Origin: a virus
Length of the DNA stretch: 33,479 bases
IMG/VR virus record: IMGVR_UViG_3300035034_000122
Span: 1-33,479 of that record
Direction: 5' to 3' (one strand)
A model generated the notes under the pieces. It saw only the letters and a list, made by a program, of their open reading frames with translations, was not told where the DNA came from and made no database searches. Numbering within the stretch: position 1 is the first letter of the stretch; every line of letters starts with the position of its first letter. Position numbers and translations under genes: made by a program. Shown in pieces: positions 1 through 9,800 of the stretch.

Positions 1-2109
1 AATATGACTGATGCACAAATTGACCACAAGATTAGAGTTGTCGAATATAACGAGAGAAGAAGCCAGTTCACCAGAGCCAACGCGGCTAAACCTGATGATG
101 GTGCAACTGCACCTAGTAGTAGCGGCGGCGGGGCTGCTGAGTCAGGAAAGGATGCAGCATCGTCATACATCAGTGGGTTTAGGTCAGAAATGGAGCGCCG
201 CCGTAAGGATGTTATTGACAGCATCCTTGACCAATTTGACGAAGCAACGGACAAGATGATTGAGGGTATAGAAGAACAGCGTGATGCTGAGGTCGAAGCG
301 ATTGATGACAGAATTGAGGCAATCAATAAATACCTAGAGAAGCAGCAGGAAATTGAAGAAGCCATGCAGGACCAGATTGACCTGTCTGTGGCCCTTGCAA
401 CTGGCGACCGTGCCGGTGCTGCACAGATTCAGAACTCAATGCGCTTTGGAAACATTGAAGATGCGGCTAAAGAGACTATAGACTCTCTTGAAGAAGAGCA
501 AGATAAGATAGAAGAAAACCATGACCTCCGTGTTGAGAAAGAACAAGAAGCCAGAGAAGAGATGCGTGTTACCCTTGAAGAACAACTTAAACTAACAGAG
601 AAAATCTTCATTGGCACTGAGGCTGGTTGGCAGAAGTTCTTGAATGAAGTAGGGGCAACTGCTAAAAAGTTTGACACGTCTGTTAATGAGAACTTGATGA
701 ACGGCTTTAATGACGCAATGGACACCATTGTGGATGAGGCTAGAATTGACCACCTATGGGACGAAGCAGACTTTACTACGCTTCGTGACAGACTTGCCCG
801 CTACGTAAAGGAAGGAATTGAGAACGGGGCGGGTGAAGCCGACCTTGACCCTCTTGGCCCCGAAACAAAGAAAGCGGTCCACGACGGTTTAGGTTCGGCC
901 ACCAGTCCTGAAAATATGAAGCGCCATATAAGTCAGTCTAAGATGGACGAGTACATGGAAGATGCTTATGAAAAAGGGTTTATAAACTTAAGCACCTATA
1001 CTGCATATAACGTAAAGGAGGGTGTTGGTAAAGGTCTTAAACCTGTAAATGTAAATAGGATGTTCGCAACAGGAATGGGAGGGCTGCCTCCATACATTAG
1101 AGACCCTGTCCAGCAGGGACTTGAAGAGGGTACAGTAAGGGGTATTATGAGTGTAAAGGCTGCCTTGGAAAACGCAGCCCAAGCCCGAGCAGATTGGGGT
1201 GCATTTGATAGGGACAATAACAGTACGGTTTCAGGAAGCACTTGGTCTGGTGCACTTAGTGGAGGTATGTCCGTCATGCACAGTGGGGGCGCTGTCGCAG
1301 GTGGGCCGAAGAGGGACGTTCCTGCGGTACTACAGACAGGAGAGTATGTAATTCAGCGAGGTGCAGTTGAGTCACTTGGCACTGGTTACCTAGACCAACT
1401 AAACAGTTACCACACTGGAGGAGAGGTAAAACTTCCAAATAACCCATTTGAAAGGATTGGTTCAATGTTCGGAAGTCAACTTGCTGGAAAAATTGACCCA
1501 GAACTCATTAGTGGTGGCGGTCGTGGAATGGGCGGTGGTTTGTCTGGTGAAGATGGAGACGCAACGTGGCGTTATGACAACTGGAAGGTAAATATGAAAT
1601 CCCACGTTATTGACAAGTTCAGTCAGGCTCTAGCCCAACTACAAGGCAGGCAGGTTATTACCAGTGCATTCAGGTCGATTGCAGAAAACAGGCGAGTCGG
1701 TGGTGCGCCCAACAGCGACCACACCAAGGGTCAAGGAGTAGACTTCAAGTCGGGGTCTAACAACAGTCTTTCCGCACTTAACGCAATGGGTAGTTTCTTC
1801 CAAGGTAAACCCGGTGTTCGCTGGGTGGGTATGCCTAAGACTGACCCAAGCGGAGGACACAACGACCACGTTCACGTATCCTACTACCACAATGGAGGAC
1901 TTGTGGGTAAGGGCGGGGGCAAGAATGTACAGGTACCCAAGGTAGCAGCACCTTCCAGCGGTTCATTGCAAATGAACCAGTCAGGTGTTACCATTCAGAT
2001 TGGTGACTTCCACGGTACTGATGAAAATATTGACAGGCTCGCAGCGAAGGTAGGCGACGCCCTAAACCGACACAATCGTAAAATCAACCCACAAAGGAGT
2101 TTTAGTTAA
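1..2109 (+). CDS. Tape measure protein, C-terminal part, with M15-type peptidase domain (5' partial)
   Basis: The frame is open to the left edge. The ATG at 4 has only three bases before it, so the gene probably starts outside the window; residue numbers count from that ATG. Residues about 60-210 are highly charged heptad-like helix, a coiled coil as expected of a tape measure. Residues about 425-475 carry the Gly-rich HSGGAVAGGPKRDVPAVL and TGEYVIQRGAVESLG motifs common near the end of actinophage-type tape measures. Residues about 545-630 hold SDH(x6)D (H573, D580) and HNDHVH (H622, H624), the zinc-ligand pattern of M15 D-Ala-D-Ala carboxypeptidase-like enzymes. By family knowledge the protein sets tail length, and the peptidase would cut cell-wall cross-links during DNA entry. 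It is followed by a 1-base overlap with the next tail gene. Confidence 0.85.
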   Translation, partial: NMTDAQIDHKIRVVEYNERRSQFTRANAAKPDDGATAPSSSGGGAAESGKDAASSYISGFRSEMERRRKDVIDSILDQFDEATDKMIEGIEEQRDAEVEAIDDRIEAINKYLEKQQEIEEAMQDQIDLSVALATGDRAGAAQIQNSMRFGNIEDAAKETIDSLEEEQDKIEENHDLRVEKEQEAREEMRVTLEEQLKLTEKIFIGTEAGWQKFLNEVGATAKKFDTSVNENLMNGFNDAMDTIVDEARIDHLWDEADFTTLRDRLARYVKEGIENGAGEADLDPLGPETKKAVHDGLGSATSPENMKRHISQSKMDEYMEDAYEKGFINLSTYTAYNVKEGVGKGLKPVNVNRMFATGMGGLPPYIRDPVQQGLEEGTVRGIMSVKAALENAAQARADWGAFDRDNNSTVSGSTWSGALSGGMSVMHSGGAVAGGPKRDVPAVLQTGEYVIQRGAVESLGTGYLDQLNSYHTGGEVKLPNNPFERIGSMFGSQLAGKIDPELISGGGRGMGGGLSGEDGDATWRYDNWKVNMKSHVIDKFSQALAQLQGRQVITSAFRSIAENRRVGGAPNSDHTKGQGVDFKSGSNNSLSALNAMGSFFQGKPGVRWVGMPKTDPSGGHNDHVHVSYYHNGGLVGKGGGKNVQVPKVAAPSSGSLQMNQSGVTIQIGDFHGTDENIDRLAAKVGDALNRHNRKINPQRSFS

Positions 2110-2540
2110 TGGTCTACCAAATAAGCACTACGACTTACGGCAAACTACTCAAGATTGTTGAGGGGGCTAATACGTACGTACTGTCAGACCACAACAGGGC
2201 ACCCGTGAGTATGTCTCCTGAGCGCATAGAGCAGAGCAGGCGCACCGCTAATGGTACACGACGCAGGTATTTCATTGCCGACAAGCGCACGTTCAACGTG
2301 GACTGGACGGACCTGCCACACAACTCTACCCAGACTGTAGATGCCGGTGTTGGTGCAGAAGACCTTTCAGCACTATACTACGACCTAGATAACGTGGGTA
2401 TAGTTCAGTTAGAAGTAGCCCTGCGCGCGGGCGGTGTTGAAAGTGTTGATGTGCATATTACTAACTTTACTAGTACACTCTCTAAGAGGTTCACCAATGG
2501 ACACTACTACGATGTGTCTATGGAATTTGAGGAGGTATAA
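2109..2540 (+). CDS. Small tail protein (distal-tail or baseplate-type, putative)
   Basis: This 143-aa protein starts with ATG overlapping the tape-measure stop (TAATG), with AAAGGAG at 2093-2099. It has no signal peptide or membrane segment. It looks beta-rich and ends in alternating strands (DVHITNFTSTLSKRF, YYDVSMEFEEV), the style of the small tail-tip adaptor found between the tape measure and the large baseplate gene in siphoviruses. Gene order (tape measure, this, Tal-like protein) supports a distal-tail or minor tail role at the tail tip. I see no catalytic motif, and the assignment rests on position and general look. Confidence 0.55.
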   Translation: MVYQISTTTYGKLLKIVEGANTYVLSDHNRAPVSMSPERIEQSRRTANGTRRRYFIADKRTFNVDWTDLPHNSTQTVDAGVGAEDLSALYYDLDNVGIVQLEVALRAGGVESVDVHITNFTSTLSKRFTNGHYYDVSMEFEEV

Positions 2541-5500
2541 TGTTAGCGACTACAGCACAGTTTGATACGGCTGCCGATGCGAACACTACAGAGGTTGACT
2601 GCAAGGTAGAAATTGAACGTGAATACAATGCTATTGCAGACACTATTACTGTGTCCGCAGACCACGCACCGGCTGACCCTAGATTCCACAAGGAAAATGT
2701 TGTAAAGATTCGTAATCCTCAACGCAATGGTATTGCTTATGGACCAATAAAAGAATTTTTTACTTCTGACAACCCACTGAGAGGGTTTAGACTTATTGAC
2801 GACCCCGACTTTGATAAGGACCGGGGGGCGGCCTACTACATACCAGTCGCCACCGGTGGTACTGAAAAAGCAGACGTTACTGTTGACTACACCGAGAACT
2901 ATAAGATGAACTGTATTGAAGTACGATACGAGAATACTAGAACTTCTTCAACGTACTACAACAATGCCATTGAGATTAGAACCACCCCCAACGGCGGAGG
3001 TGAGTCAGTCATACACAATGGCACTATGAATACTACTGGAGTCACTAGAATCTACTGGAATGGTTCTAGTTGGTCTACGTCTAGGGCAGGTATTGACTCT
3101 GACGGCGTGGACGTTAGGTCCGTTAGGCTCAGGGTGCTTGCTGGTAGTTGGACCCACCAGCCTAGGATAATGTACTTGGGTGGCATACACCTGCTAGACG
3201 TAAGCGACGACATTATAGACGTTACTGTAAATAAGACTGAGTTTGAACAGTCCGCATACTTGCCAACAGGAGAGCCGTCTGGTAATACTTGTGATATTAC
3301 TTTAGACAACACGGGAAAGCGATATAGTTTTGGCACGGCTGTTGGTGAAAATTATTTCTTAAAAAAACAGAAAATTACAGTGCAGTTTGGAGTTAACACG
3401 AAATATGGTGCGGGTGCCGACGCATTTGAATATGTTCCGGCTGGCACGTTCTACGTTGACTCATATGGTTATAACGAAAAAGATATGACAGCAAACATCA
3501 GCGGTCAAGACTTCAGTAACATTCTACAAGAAACCTTTTGTGGCAACTACCTATGGGTGGATAAGTCACTTAAGTTTATCATCCATGACGTATTGGCTAG
3601 GTCTGGCATAACTCCTAACGGAGTTGTCTTTGATTTTGGTGTGGCTCGTAATGCCAATGAAGCCAATAAAAGAAATTATGTCTGGTCCACTGATGAACAA
3701 ACAGTCTGGGATTTTCTTAGTGATATAGTTAAGTCAGAACTTGGGACTGTGTTCTACGATGAAGAAGAAAACTTAGTAGTAACCGACCGTCTTGATATTG
3801 ACACCAAGTTCAACGCAGGGGCGCAGTACTCTTTTGACGCCAGTATAAACCTTGAATCAATTGACGAACAGTTTGAGGTGGGTGCTAACAACGTTAAGGT
3901 ATCGTATGAAGAACTGAAACTTAACAGTACTCCAGTAAACTTGCAGTTAGTCACGGATAGTAATAATCAGTTTAGTTACGAACCCGGCCCTGAATTGATG
4001 AAAAATTCAGTTTTGTGGCAGCCAGACGGTGAGAAAAGTTATCTAGGTAGCGCAACTCTTATGAGGACTTTAACCCCGAACGATACCTATATATGGGTGA
4101 CTCCGCATACTTCATTGCAGATAACAAGGGACGAAGGGGAAGTCTTAATTGGTGATGAATTTATTCGCTATGGCAGCGTTGATGTTCTAGGTAATAGTGG
4201 AACTAGACTCAAAATAACAAAGAGAGACGCTCGTGGTACGGTGTTTAATGGAGTTATTCCGGTACACAAAGGAGTATATAGTAACTACAACCTAAGAACA
4301 CACGTAAAATTTGACAGAACTCACTTCCCTCAAAACCTAAAGAGGGCGGTACGTAAAATAACTGGAGACGGTTTCAGGCAGTACTTACACACAAAAAATA
4401 CTCAGCACTGGCTGGCTATAGAATGTACTGAATTTGAATCAAGTCAAATTAACTATAATTCAAATTATAGGATTTACGGGGCAAGGTTCAGGTTCAATGA
4501 AATCCCCGCAGGTAACCACCAAGCCCAAGCCGCCGGTATATACATGAATATGATTTCAGAGGCTGGCAGAGGCATTTTCTTTGAGATTAGTAATCCAGAC
4601 ATGGCAGAAATAGTTCGTAACGAGGCTAAGGGAAATGCTCGTGCATATAAAACTAGTAACTGGCTGAACAGAGTTCCGATGCCTCCAGACCCTAAACAGA
4701 ATGCTGATGAATTTGGAAAAACGTTTCTTTTTGCTGAGGCTTCAACGGGTCCAGCAGGTAATGATGGTACGTATATTGACCTAACTGTAATAGAAGAAGA
4801 ACTAGTGGGGCCAGATAAAATCAGTTGGTATGTTAATGGTGAGTTTATGGGGTCTTTCTTCACTGAATACTCGATGGGTGAACTATCGGCTCTGGGGTTC
4901 ACTACTAATGAACAAATAGTAGGTAACACTCCAACTCAAAAAGGAAGGTTCGGCTTTTTCACTAGGGGTGGCACTGATGCCACACTAGATTTCATTTATG
5001 CTAGTAACGATTCAAGGATTGGTCCTGATGAATTACTACAGTCTAGGGGTTTTAGGAAGTATTTTGACTCGCACACAAATTCATGGAACGTAAAGAATGA
5101 CTACCTATACGACAGACCATATTATGTAGAATTTGGTGCGCCGGTCCACGAGGTAGTTGAATTTGAGGTAGACCATGATACATACCCAAATATCTATGCT
5201 AGGATTATGAACACTGACGAAGAATCTGTAAGTGTTTTCAAGGCCAGCCATGACCCCTTTAGTAGTAAAATAATAGTTGGGAATACATCTAGAATTGGTA
5301 TTGATTTGAATAACACTGTATACTATCCCGACGGAAGTGAATTAGACCATAGTTTTATAGTTTATGGAGTTGGGGTGATTCAGTCTGAAGCAGATACAAT
5401 AACAACAACAAATAGTGCTGCTATTCGTCGCTATGGAGTTCAGGAAGTTGAAATGGAAAACCCGTGGGTAAATACCAAATCACAGGCTATCGAATTGGCT

Positions 5501-5758
5501 ACACACATAAGAAAGTACTGGTCAACACCTCAGCAGTTCTTTGACCTTGAGGTTATGCCGAATCCAGCACTACAGGTAAGAGACAGAGTCGCTGTGTCCT
5601 ATGTAGACAAAGGTTTCACCAGCGGCACTTGGTTTGTTAATGGTATAAGTATCAAGTATGATGGCGGCCTGTCGTCTACTGTTAAGTTAAAGCGCTATGA
5701 AACCTATCCGACAGGAGATTTGGATTATAGAGAAAAGGGAGGTATCATCATAACATGA
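2540..5758 (+). CDS. Large minor tail / Tal-like baseplate protein
   Basis: This 1072-aa protein starts at an ATG in a TAATG overlap, with GAGGAGGT just upstream. The last 80 residues (NPALQVRDRVAVSY near 1008, then a strand ending TVKLKRY) match the C-terminal beta domain seen in siphovirus tail-tip proteins of the Tal/gp27-like type. The region near 230-480 is also typical of those proteins (VNKTEFEQSAYLPTGEPSG, then a helical segment with VWDFLSDIVKSELG). A beta-rich insert at about 590-830 could be a concanavalin-like carbohydrate-binding or structural domain; this is inferred from composition only. It is expected at the tail tip, linking tail tube and fibres. It ends in an ATGA overlap with the 101-aa gene, so the two are translationally coupled. 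Confidence 0.75.
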   Translation: MLATTAQFDTAADANTTEVDCKVEIEREYNAIADTITVSADHAPADPRFHKENVVKIRNPQRNGIAYGPIKEFFTSDNPLRGFRLIDDPDFDKDRGAAYYIPVATGGTEKADVTVDYTENYKMNCIEVRYENTRTSSTYYNNAIEIRTTPNGGGESVIHNGTMNTTGVTRIYWNGSSWSTSRAGIDSDGVDVRSVRLRVLAGSWTHQPRIMYLGGIHLLDVSDDIIDVTVNKTEFEQSAYLPTGEPSGNTCDITLDNTGKRYSFGTAVGENYFLKKQKITVQFGVNTKYGAGADAFEYVPAGTFYVDSYGYNEKDMTANISGQDFSNILQETFCGNYLWVDKSLKFIIHDVLARSGITPNGVVFDFGVARNANEANKRNYVWSTDEQTVWDFLSDIVKSELGTVFYDEEENLVVTDRLDIDTKFNAGAQYSFDASINLESIDEQFEVGANNVKVSYEELKLNSTPVNLQLVTDSNNQFSYEPGPELMKNSVLWQPDGEKSYLGSATLMRTLTPNDTYIWVTPHTSLQITRDEGEVLIGDEFIRYGSVDVLGNSGTRLKITKRDARGTVFNGVIPVHKGVYSNYNLRTHVKFDRTHFPQNLKRAVRKITGDGFRQYLHTKNTQHWLAIECTEFESSQINYNSNYRIYGARFRFNEIPAGNHQAQAAGIYMNMISEAGRGIFFEISNPDMAEIVRNEAKGNARAYKTSNWLNRVPMPPDPKQNADEFGKTFLFAEASTGPAGNDGTYIDLTVIEEELVGPDKISWYVNGEFMGSFFTEYSMGELSALGFTTNEQIVGNTPTQKGRFGFFTRGGTDATLDFIYASNDSRIGPDELLQSRGFRKYFDSHTNSWNVKNDYLYDRPYYVEFGAPVHEVVEFEVDHDTYPNIYARIMNTDEESVSVFKASHDPFSSKIIVGNTSRIGIDLNNTVYYPDGSELDHSFIVYGVGVIQSEADTITTTNSAAIRRYGVQEVEMENPWVNTKSQAIELATHIRKYWSTPQQFFDLEVMPNPALQVRDRVAVSYVDKGFTSGTWFVNGISIKYDGGLSSTVKLKRYETYPTGDLDYREKGGIIIT

Positions 5759-6060
5759 CTAAAAAGAGAAAACAATCCTTAACTGACGCACAAATCATTA
5801 AGCGAGGAGGAGACGATAAGTTTGGCGCTGCCGGGGCGCCAAACATGGAAGGTTTTTCTTACAGAACAGACTTAGGTTCGGGTCTAGGAGACGGCGATAT
5901 TAGCGAGCCGGTTCTAACTCTAGAGGCCCCAAGGAATTTAGCGGTGGTCAGTAAGGTGCTTAGTTTTGCCCCAGATGGAAGTCAAATTGTTACTGTCGTT
6001 ATTGAGTTTGATGAAGTTGAGGGTGCTGAGGGATATGAGTCAAGGGTGTCCGTAATATGA
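5755..6060 (+). CDS. Small tail protein carrying the first half of a split FN3 domain
   Basis: This 101-aa protein starts in an ATGA overlap with GGGAGG about 12 bases upstream. The N-terminus is basic and then Gly-rich. From about residue 57 it reads as the beginning of a fibronectin type III domain: APRNLAVVSK (strand A), IVTVVIEFDEVEGAEGY (strands B-C), ESRVSVI (strand C), and then a stop. The rest of the fold (strands E-G) is missing here but appears at the start of the 1155-aa fibre gene, one gene downstream and in the same frame. It is either one half of a split tail-fibre domain or the remnant left when the 273-aa gene was inserted. Function is otherwise unknown; by position it is a virion component. 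Confidence 0.65.
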   Translation: MTKKRKQSLTDAQIIKRGGDDKFGAAGAPNMEGFSYRTDLGSGLGDGDISEPVLTLEAPRNLAVVSKVLSFAPDGSQIVTVVIEFDEVEGAEGYESRVSVI

Positions 6061-6878
6061 TAACTAACAAAGGAAAGGAATTACTGTCTAGGTACCTAGC
6101 AGGGTATTCTGGTGTCTGGGCTGGTGCATTAGAATTTGGTGTGGGGGAGACGACAGTAGATGCTACGAATGAGTCATTAGACTTTCCTTTTGTGCGAGTT
6201 CCTGTTCAATATATTGACTACGACCCCAACACATATGTTATTACAGTACGTGCTGTTATTCCCGCTACAGTCAGTGGTGTGTTCTACGAAGTGGGAGTCT
6301 TTAGCAGTGAAGATTTTCCTAGCGGAGAGCAGGGCCACCAATTAATACTTGACTACAGCGGTGTAGACACCGTGTATAGCGCTGTGAACGCCGCTACGAC
6401 GCTTGACAATGCTCGGGTGGGGTCCACAGCCTATAAATTAACTGCGCCCGCTGCGGGCACTGCAACGCTTCGCGGTTTCATACCGGGTAATGACTTGAGT
6501 TCTTATACTGGAAACGATGTATTTAATACTGCTTACTTCTATACAGCGACAGGCGGTGCTCCGTCCGTTAACATGAGATTTGAGTCTACGCCAACAGACT
6601 ACTTTAGTTATTCTTTCACACCCACAGCAGGCTACAACATTGAAACGGTAGCCCGTGGTACGCTGGGACAGACAGGAACTCCAAACTGGTCGACTGTAAA
6701 CGCAGTTTACGTAGAACTAGATGACTTAGGAGAACTAACGCTTGACGGCCTTATGCTAGAAGACACAATTAATATAGGAACATATGGAATGATAGCGCGA
6801 GAAATCATAACACCGGAACTTGTAAAGGCTGGTAACGTCGAAACTGACGCTATCTTCCAGATTACATTAGGATTCTAA
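6057..6878 (+). CDS. Baseplate/tail-fibre protein with C-terminal carbohydrate-binding-like region
   Basis: This 273-aa protein starts in an ATGA overlap with AAGGGTG about 10 bases upstream. Its opening (ITNKGKELLSRYLAG, then a VGETT segment, FVRVPV, and YEVGVFSSED) is the pattern of a widespread phage tail family that begins ITNxGKE and builds a baseplate- or fibre-attachment domain. Residues about 110-240 alternate short strands with LTAPAAGTATLRGF and LTLDGLMLED, resembling the beta-sandwich of carbohydrate-binding modules; this part is inferred. It sits precisely between the two halves of an FN3 domain encoded by the flanking genes. A role in receptor binding or fibre attachment is likely. 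Confidence 0.65.
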   Translation: MITNKGKELLSRYLAGYSGVWAGALEFGVGETTVDATNESLDFPFVRVPVQYIDYDPNTYVITVRAVIPATVSGVFYEVGVFSSEDFPSGEQGHQLILDYSGVDTVYSAVNAATTLDNARVGSTAYKLTAPAAGTATLRGFIPGNDLSSYTGNDVFNTAYFYTATGGAPSVNMRFESTPTDYFSYSFTPTAGYNIETVARGTLGQTGTPNWSTVNAVYVELDDLGELTLDGLMLEDTINIGTYGMIAREIITPELVKAGNVETDAIFQITLGF

Positions 6879-6879
6879 C

Positions 6880-9800
6880 ATGGCTAGAAAAAGACTTGAA
6901 CTAAAAAACTTAACGGCGGGCAAGCAGTATGCAGTGCAGGTCCGTGCGCTCGGGGGCGACGGTCCGCCGAGCAGTTGGTCCCTGTCATTAAACTTTACTG
7001 CTGATGCGGACACTACTGCTCCCGGCGCACCTACCAACTTAAATGTTGTTGTTTCGGGTGATTCATTTGTTGGTACGTGGACAAGGCCGACGATAAACGC
7101 TGACGGAAGCGACCTTAAAGACTTCAAGGACTTTGAAATAACCGTTAGGAACATGCTAAACAACGACACGGCTGTTTTTTACACACAGGAGCCGCGCTTT
7201 GACTTAAGTTATTCTAGAAACGTGGGTGTTTTTGGCTTGCGTTCCAGCGGAGTTCCACTAGTCGGCGGTTTCGCTACTGGAGAGATTGAATATTCAGTGA
7301 AGGCCAGAGACACCTCTCTTAACGTTTCAAGCGCGGCTGTAGACAGTGCTATAAATGGACCTCCGGGGCCGTTTACACTTACCGATGGTGGTTCAGACGC
7401 CCCCATGACAATAAATATAACTTGGACAGAACCATCTGGTAATGACATCCTCACTTATCGTATTAGACGAGGGGCTGCTACGGGGGTTTATAGTTTTGCT
7501 GACGTAACTGGGGAACTAACATATACTAACTATGACCTACAGAGAGGTCTGTATTACTACTTGGTCGAGGCATATGATAAGTTTGGTAATGTTACTAATA
7601 GTGATGAAATTGAAGTGCTTTCTAAAGGTTTCTGGGAGGCAGACTTTTCTGTTCCTGACGCTCCTACCGTTAGTAACGTAGCAAGTGGATTTACTAGTGG
7701 AGCAGACACTGCAGAAATTACATTCGATGTAACTGGACCCGCAACTGCAACTCTTGATGGGGGGGTGGAGACAGTGGCATACGACTATCATAGTTATTAT
7801 GTAGTTCGTTGGTCAACCGTTGCTACTGGGCCTTTTCAATACCAGACAATAAATGAGTTAGATAACACTATTGCTCATGGTGTTTCAATTCAGGGCTTGT
7901 TGCCGAGTACTACTTACTACTATGAAGTAAAGTCGGTCAGTGAATATGGACAGTCTGGGCTGTGGGCTACTGGCTCCACACTTAGCGCAATAGACGTAAC
8001 GCCACCTGACGCACCAATAGGAGTTAGTGCGTCTGGTTCTCTTCAAAATATCACTGTTTCGTGGACCGCCAATATAGAAACGGACCTTGCTGTATATATT
8101 TTGTACGGAAGCCAAACAGGAGGATTTACTCCCGGCGGCGGTAATAAGATTTATGAAGGTAATGGTAATGGCTATTCGCACACCAATAATGGAACAATGG
8201 GCGATGGAGAAACTTGGTACTACCGAGTTGCCGCCGTAGACAGGTCTGAAAATGTTAGTACTATTTCGGCAGAAGTCAGCGCAACCAGCACCAGCGCGCT
8301 AGGAGACACCGAACCGCCAGACCCTATAACGTGGCCCACAGACCCATTAGTGCCCGTTACATACTATCACGGCTCAAGTGAGCGCTCATACGTTGATGTT
8401 AAGTGGGTGGCTAGTACTAGTACTGATGTTAGTTCTTATGTTGTTAGTTATCAAGAATCTGGTTCTGTGGGCTGGTTAGACTTAGTTACAAGTGGTGATA
8501 ATACTACCTATAGGATAGGCGACCTAATACCGGGTACGATAATTAATGTTAGAGTTAGGGCAGAAGACGCGGCCGGGAATTTTAGTGGCTGGTCTACTAC
8601 TAAAACAGTTGAGGTTATTGGAGTTAACGGGGCAATTGTCCAGCCTGTCGATATTATTAACAATGGTGCTATTCAGTCTGGTAACTTTGACTCATCGGCA
8701 CCTACAGGATTTAGACTAGACACTAACAGTCTGGAAATCTATGGAGATGGTTCCGACGCAACAAGTGTCATCCTTGGGTCCACAGGGCTTAACCTGAACA
8801 CACTTAGCGACCAAATTTGGTTCGGTGCGAGCGCTTTTGCAAATGCTAAGTGGCGAGTAGGAAGTAGCGGAGCCATGCGTTTGGGCAGCGACAACGTTGC
8901 TCCAGAATTCAACTTCTATGCCGATGGAGTAGGTAACATATGGTCAGGTAACGCTGAAAGAACTCTAGCCCCTTGGTTTATTACAAATACCGGTGCTGCT
9001 AAGTTTGATGACATTAGTATAACTGCTGATGCAGCAGGGACAACCGACAAAATTGTTCTAAACGTTGATAATGACTTTTTGATTAGGGGGAATCGAAGTG
9101 CGTCTCCCTATACAGTAGAAATGGCTGGCAGTATGGCAATGACTGGAAGTCTGTTTGTAAATAGCGGTAGTATTACTATCAACGGTGGAGACATGAATGT
9201 TACTAATGGTAACGTTCAGTCTAGTCCTTCGTGGACGCCGGGTTCAGGAACAGGCTTTAGACTACAGGGGTGGAACGGAACTCTCTACGCCACTAACGCA
9301 CGAATTTCAGGTACGTTGGACGTAACGGGTACCTCTAACTTTGGGGCCAATATAACAGTTAGTAACGGTTCTGGAATATCTAGTGCAGTGTCAGGTTGGA
9401 GTATTGCGGGCAGCGGGGCTGCTATATTTTCTAATGTAACCATTACCGGAGGAACACTTAACATCGGTAATGACTTCCAAGTTACGCAAAGCGGTGTCCT
9501 TAAGGCGGTGGGTGCTCAGATTTCTGGTACAATTACTACCGGGGGCCTTATCGGCGGAACAATTACAGGTACTACAATTAGGACATCGTCTGGCAACCAA
9601 AGATTAGAACTTTCACAAAGTCCAAACAGCAGGATGTCGTTCTATAATTCTTCAAATCAAATCCGTGGCTACGTAGGATACGACCCTTCCGCCAACGCTA
9701 ATGGAGGATTCCCTGCCTTAGTAATTGACACAGCGACTACTACTTCAGCAATTGATGTTGTTTTAGACGCACAGGAGTCTGTTATTATACGAGGCAAGGC

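Noticed and set aside
4474-4929. 151-codon frame on the minus strand inside the large baseplate gene
   Set aside because: It is fully antisense to a clearly coding tail gene, has no family resemblance, and all other genes are on the + strand.
6040-6070. Programmed frameshift joining the 101-aa gene to the 273-aa gene
   Set aside because: The ATGA overlap with an independent start and a family-typical N-terminus (ITNKGKE) explains the arrangement, and no slippery heptamer was seen.
6057-6880. Group I intron or second intein between the FN3 halves
   Set aside because: The stretch has stop codons in the frame of the flanking genes, so it is not an intein. Its own product is a tail-family protein and not a homing nuclease. 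I saw no recognisable intron core, though a covariance-model search would be needed to exclude one.
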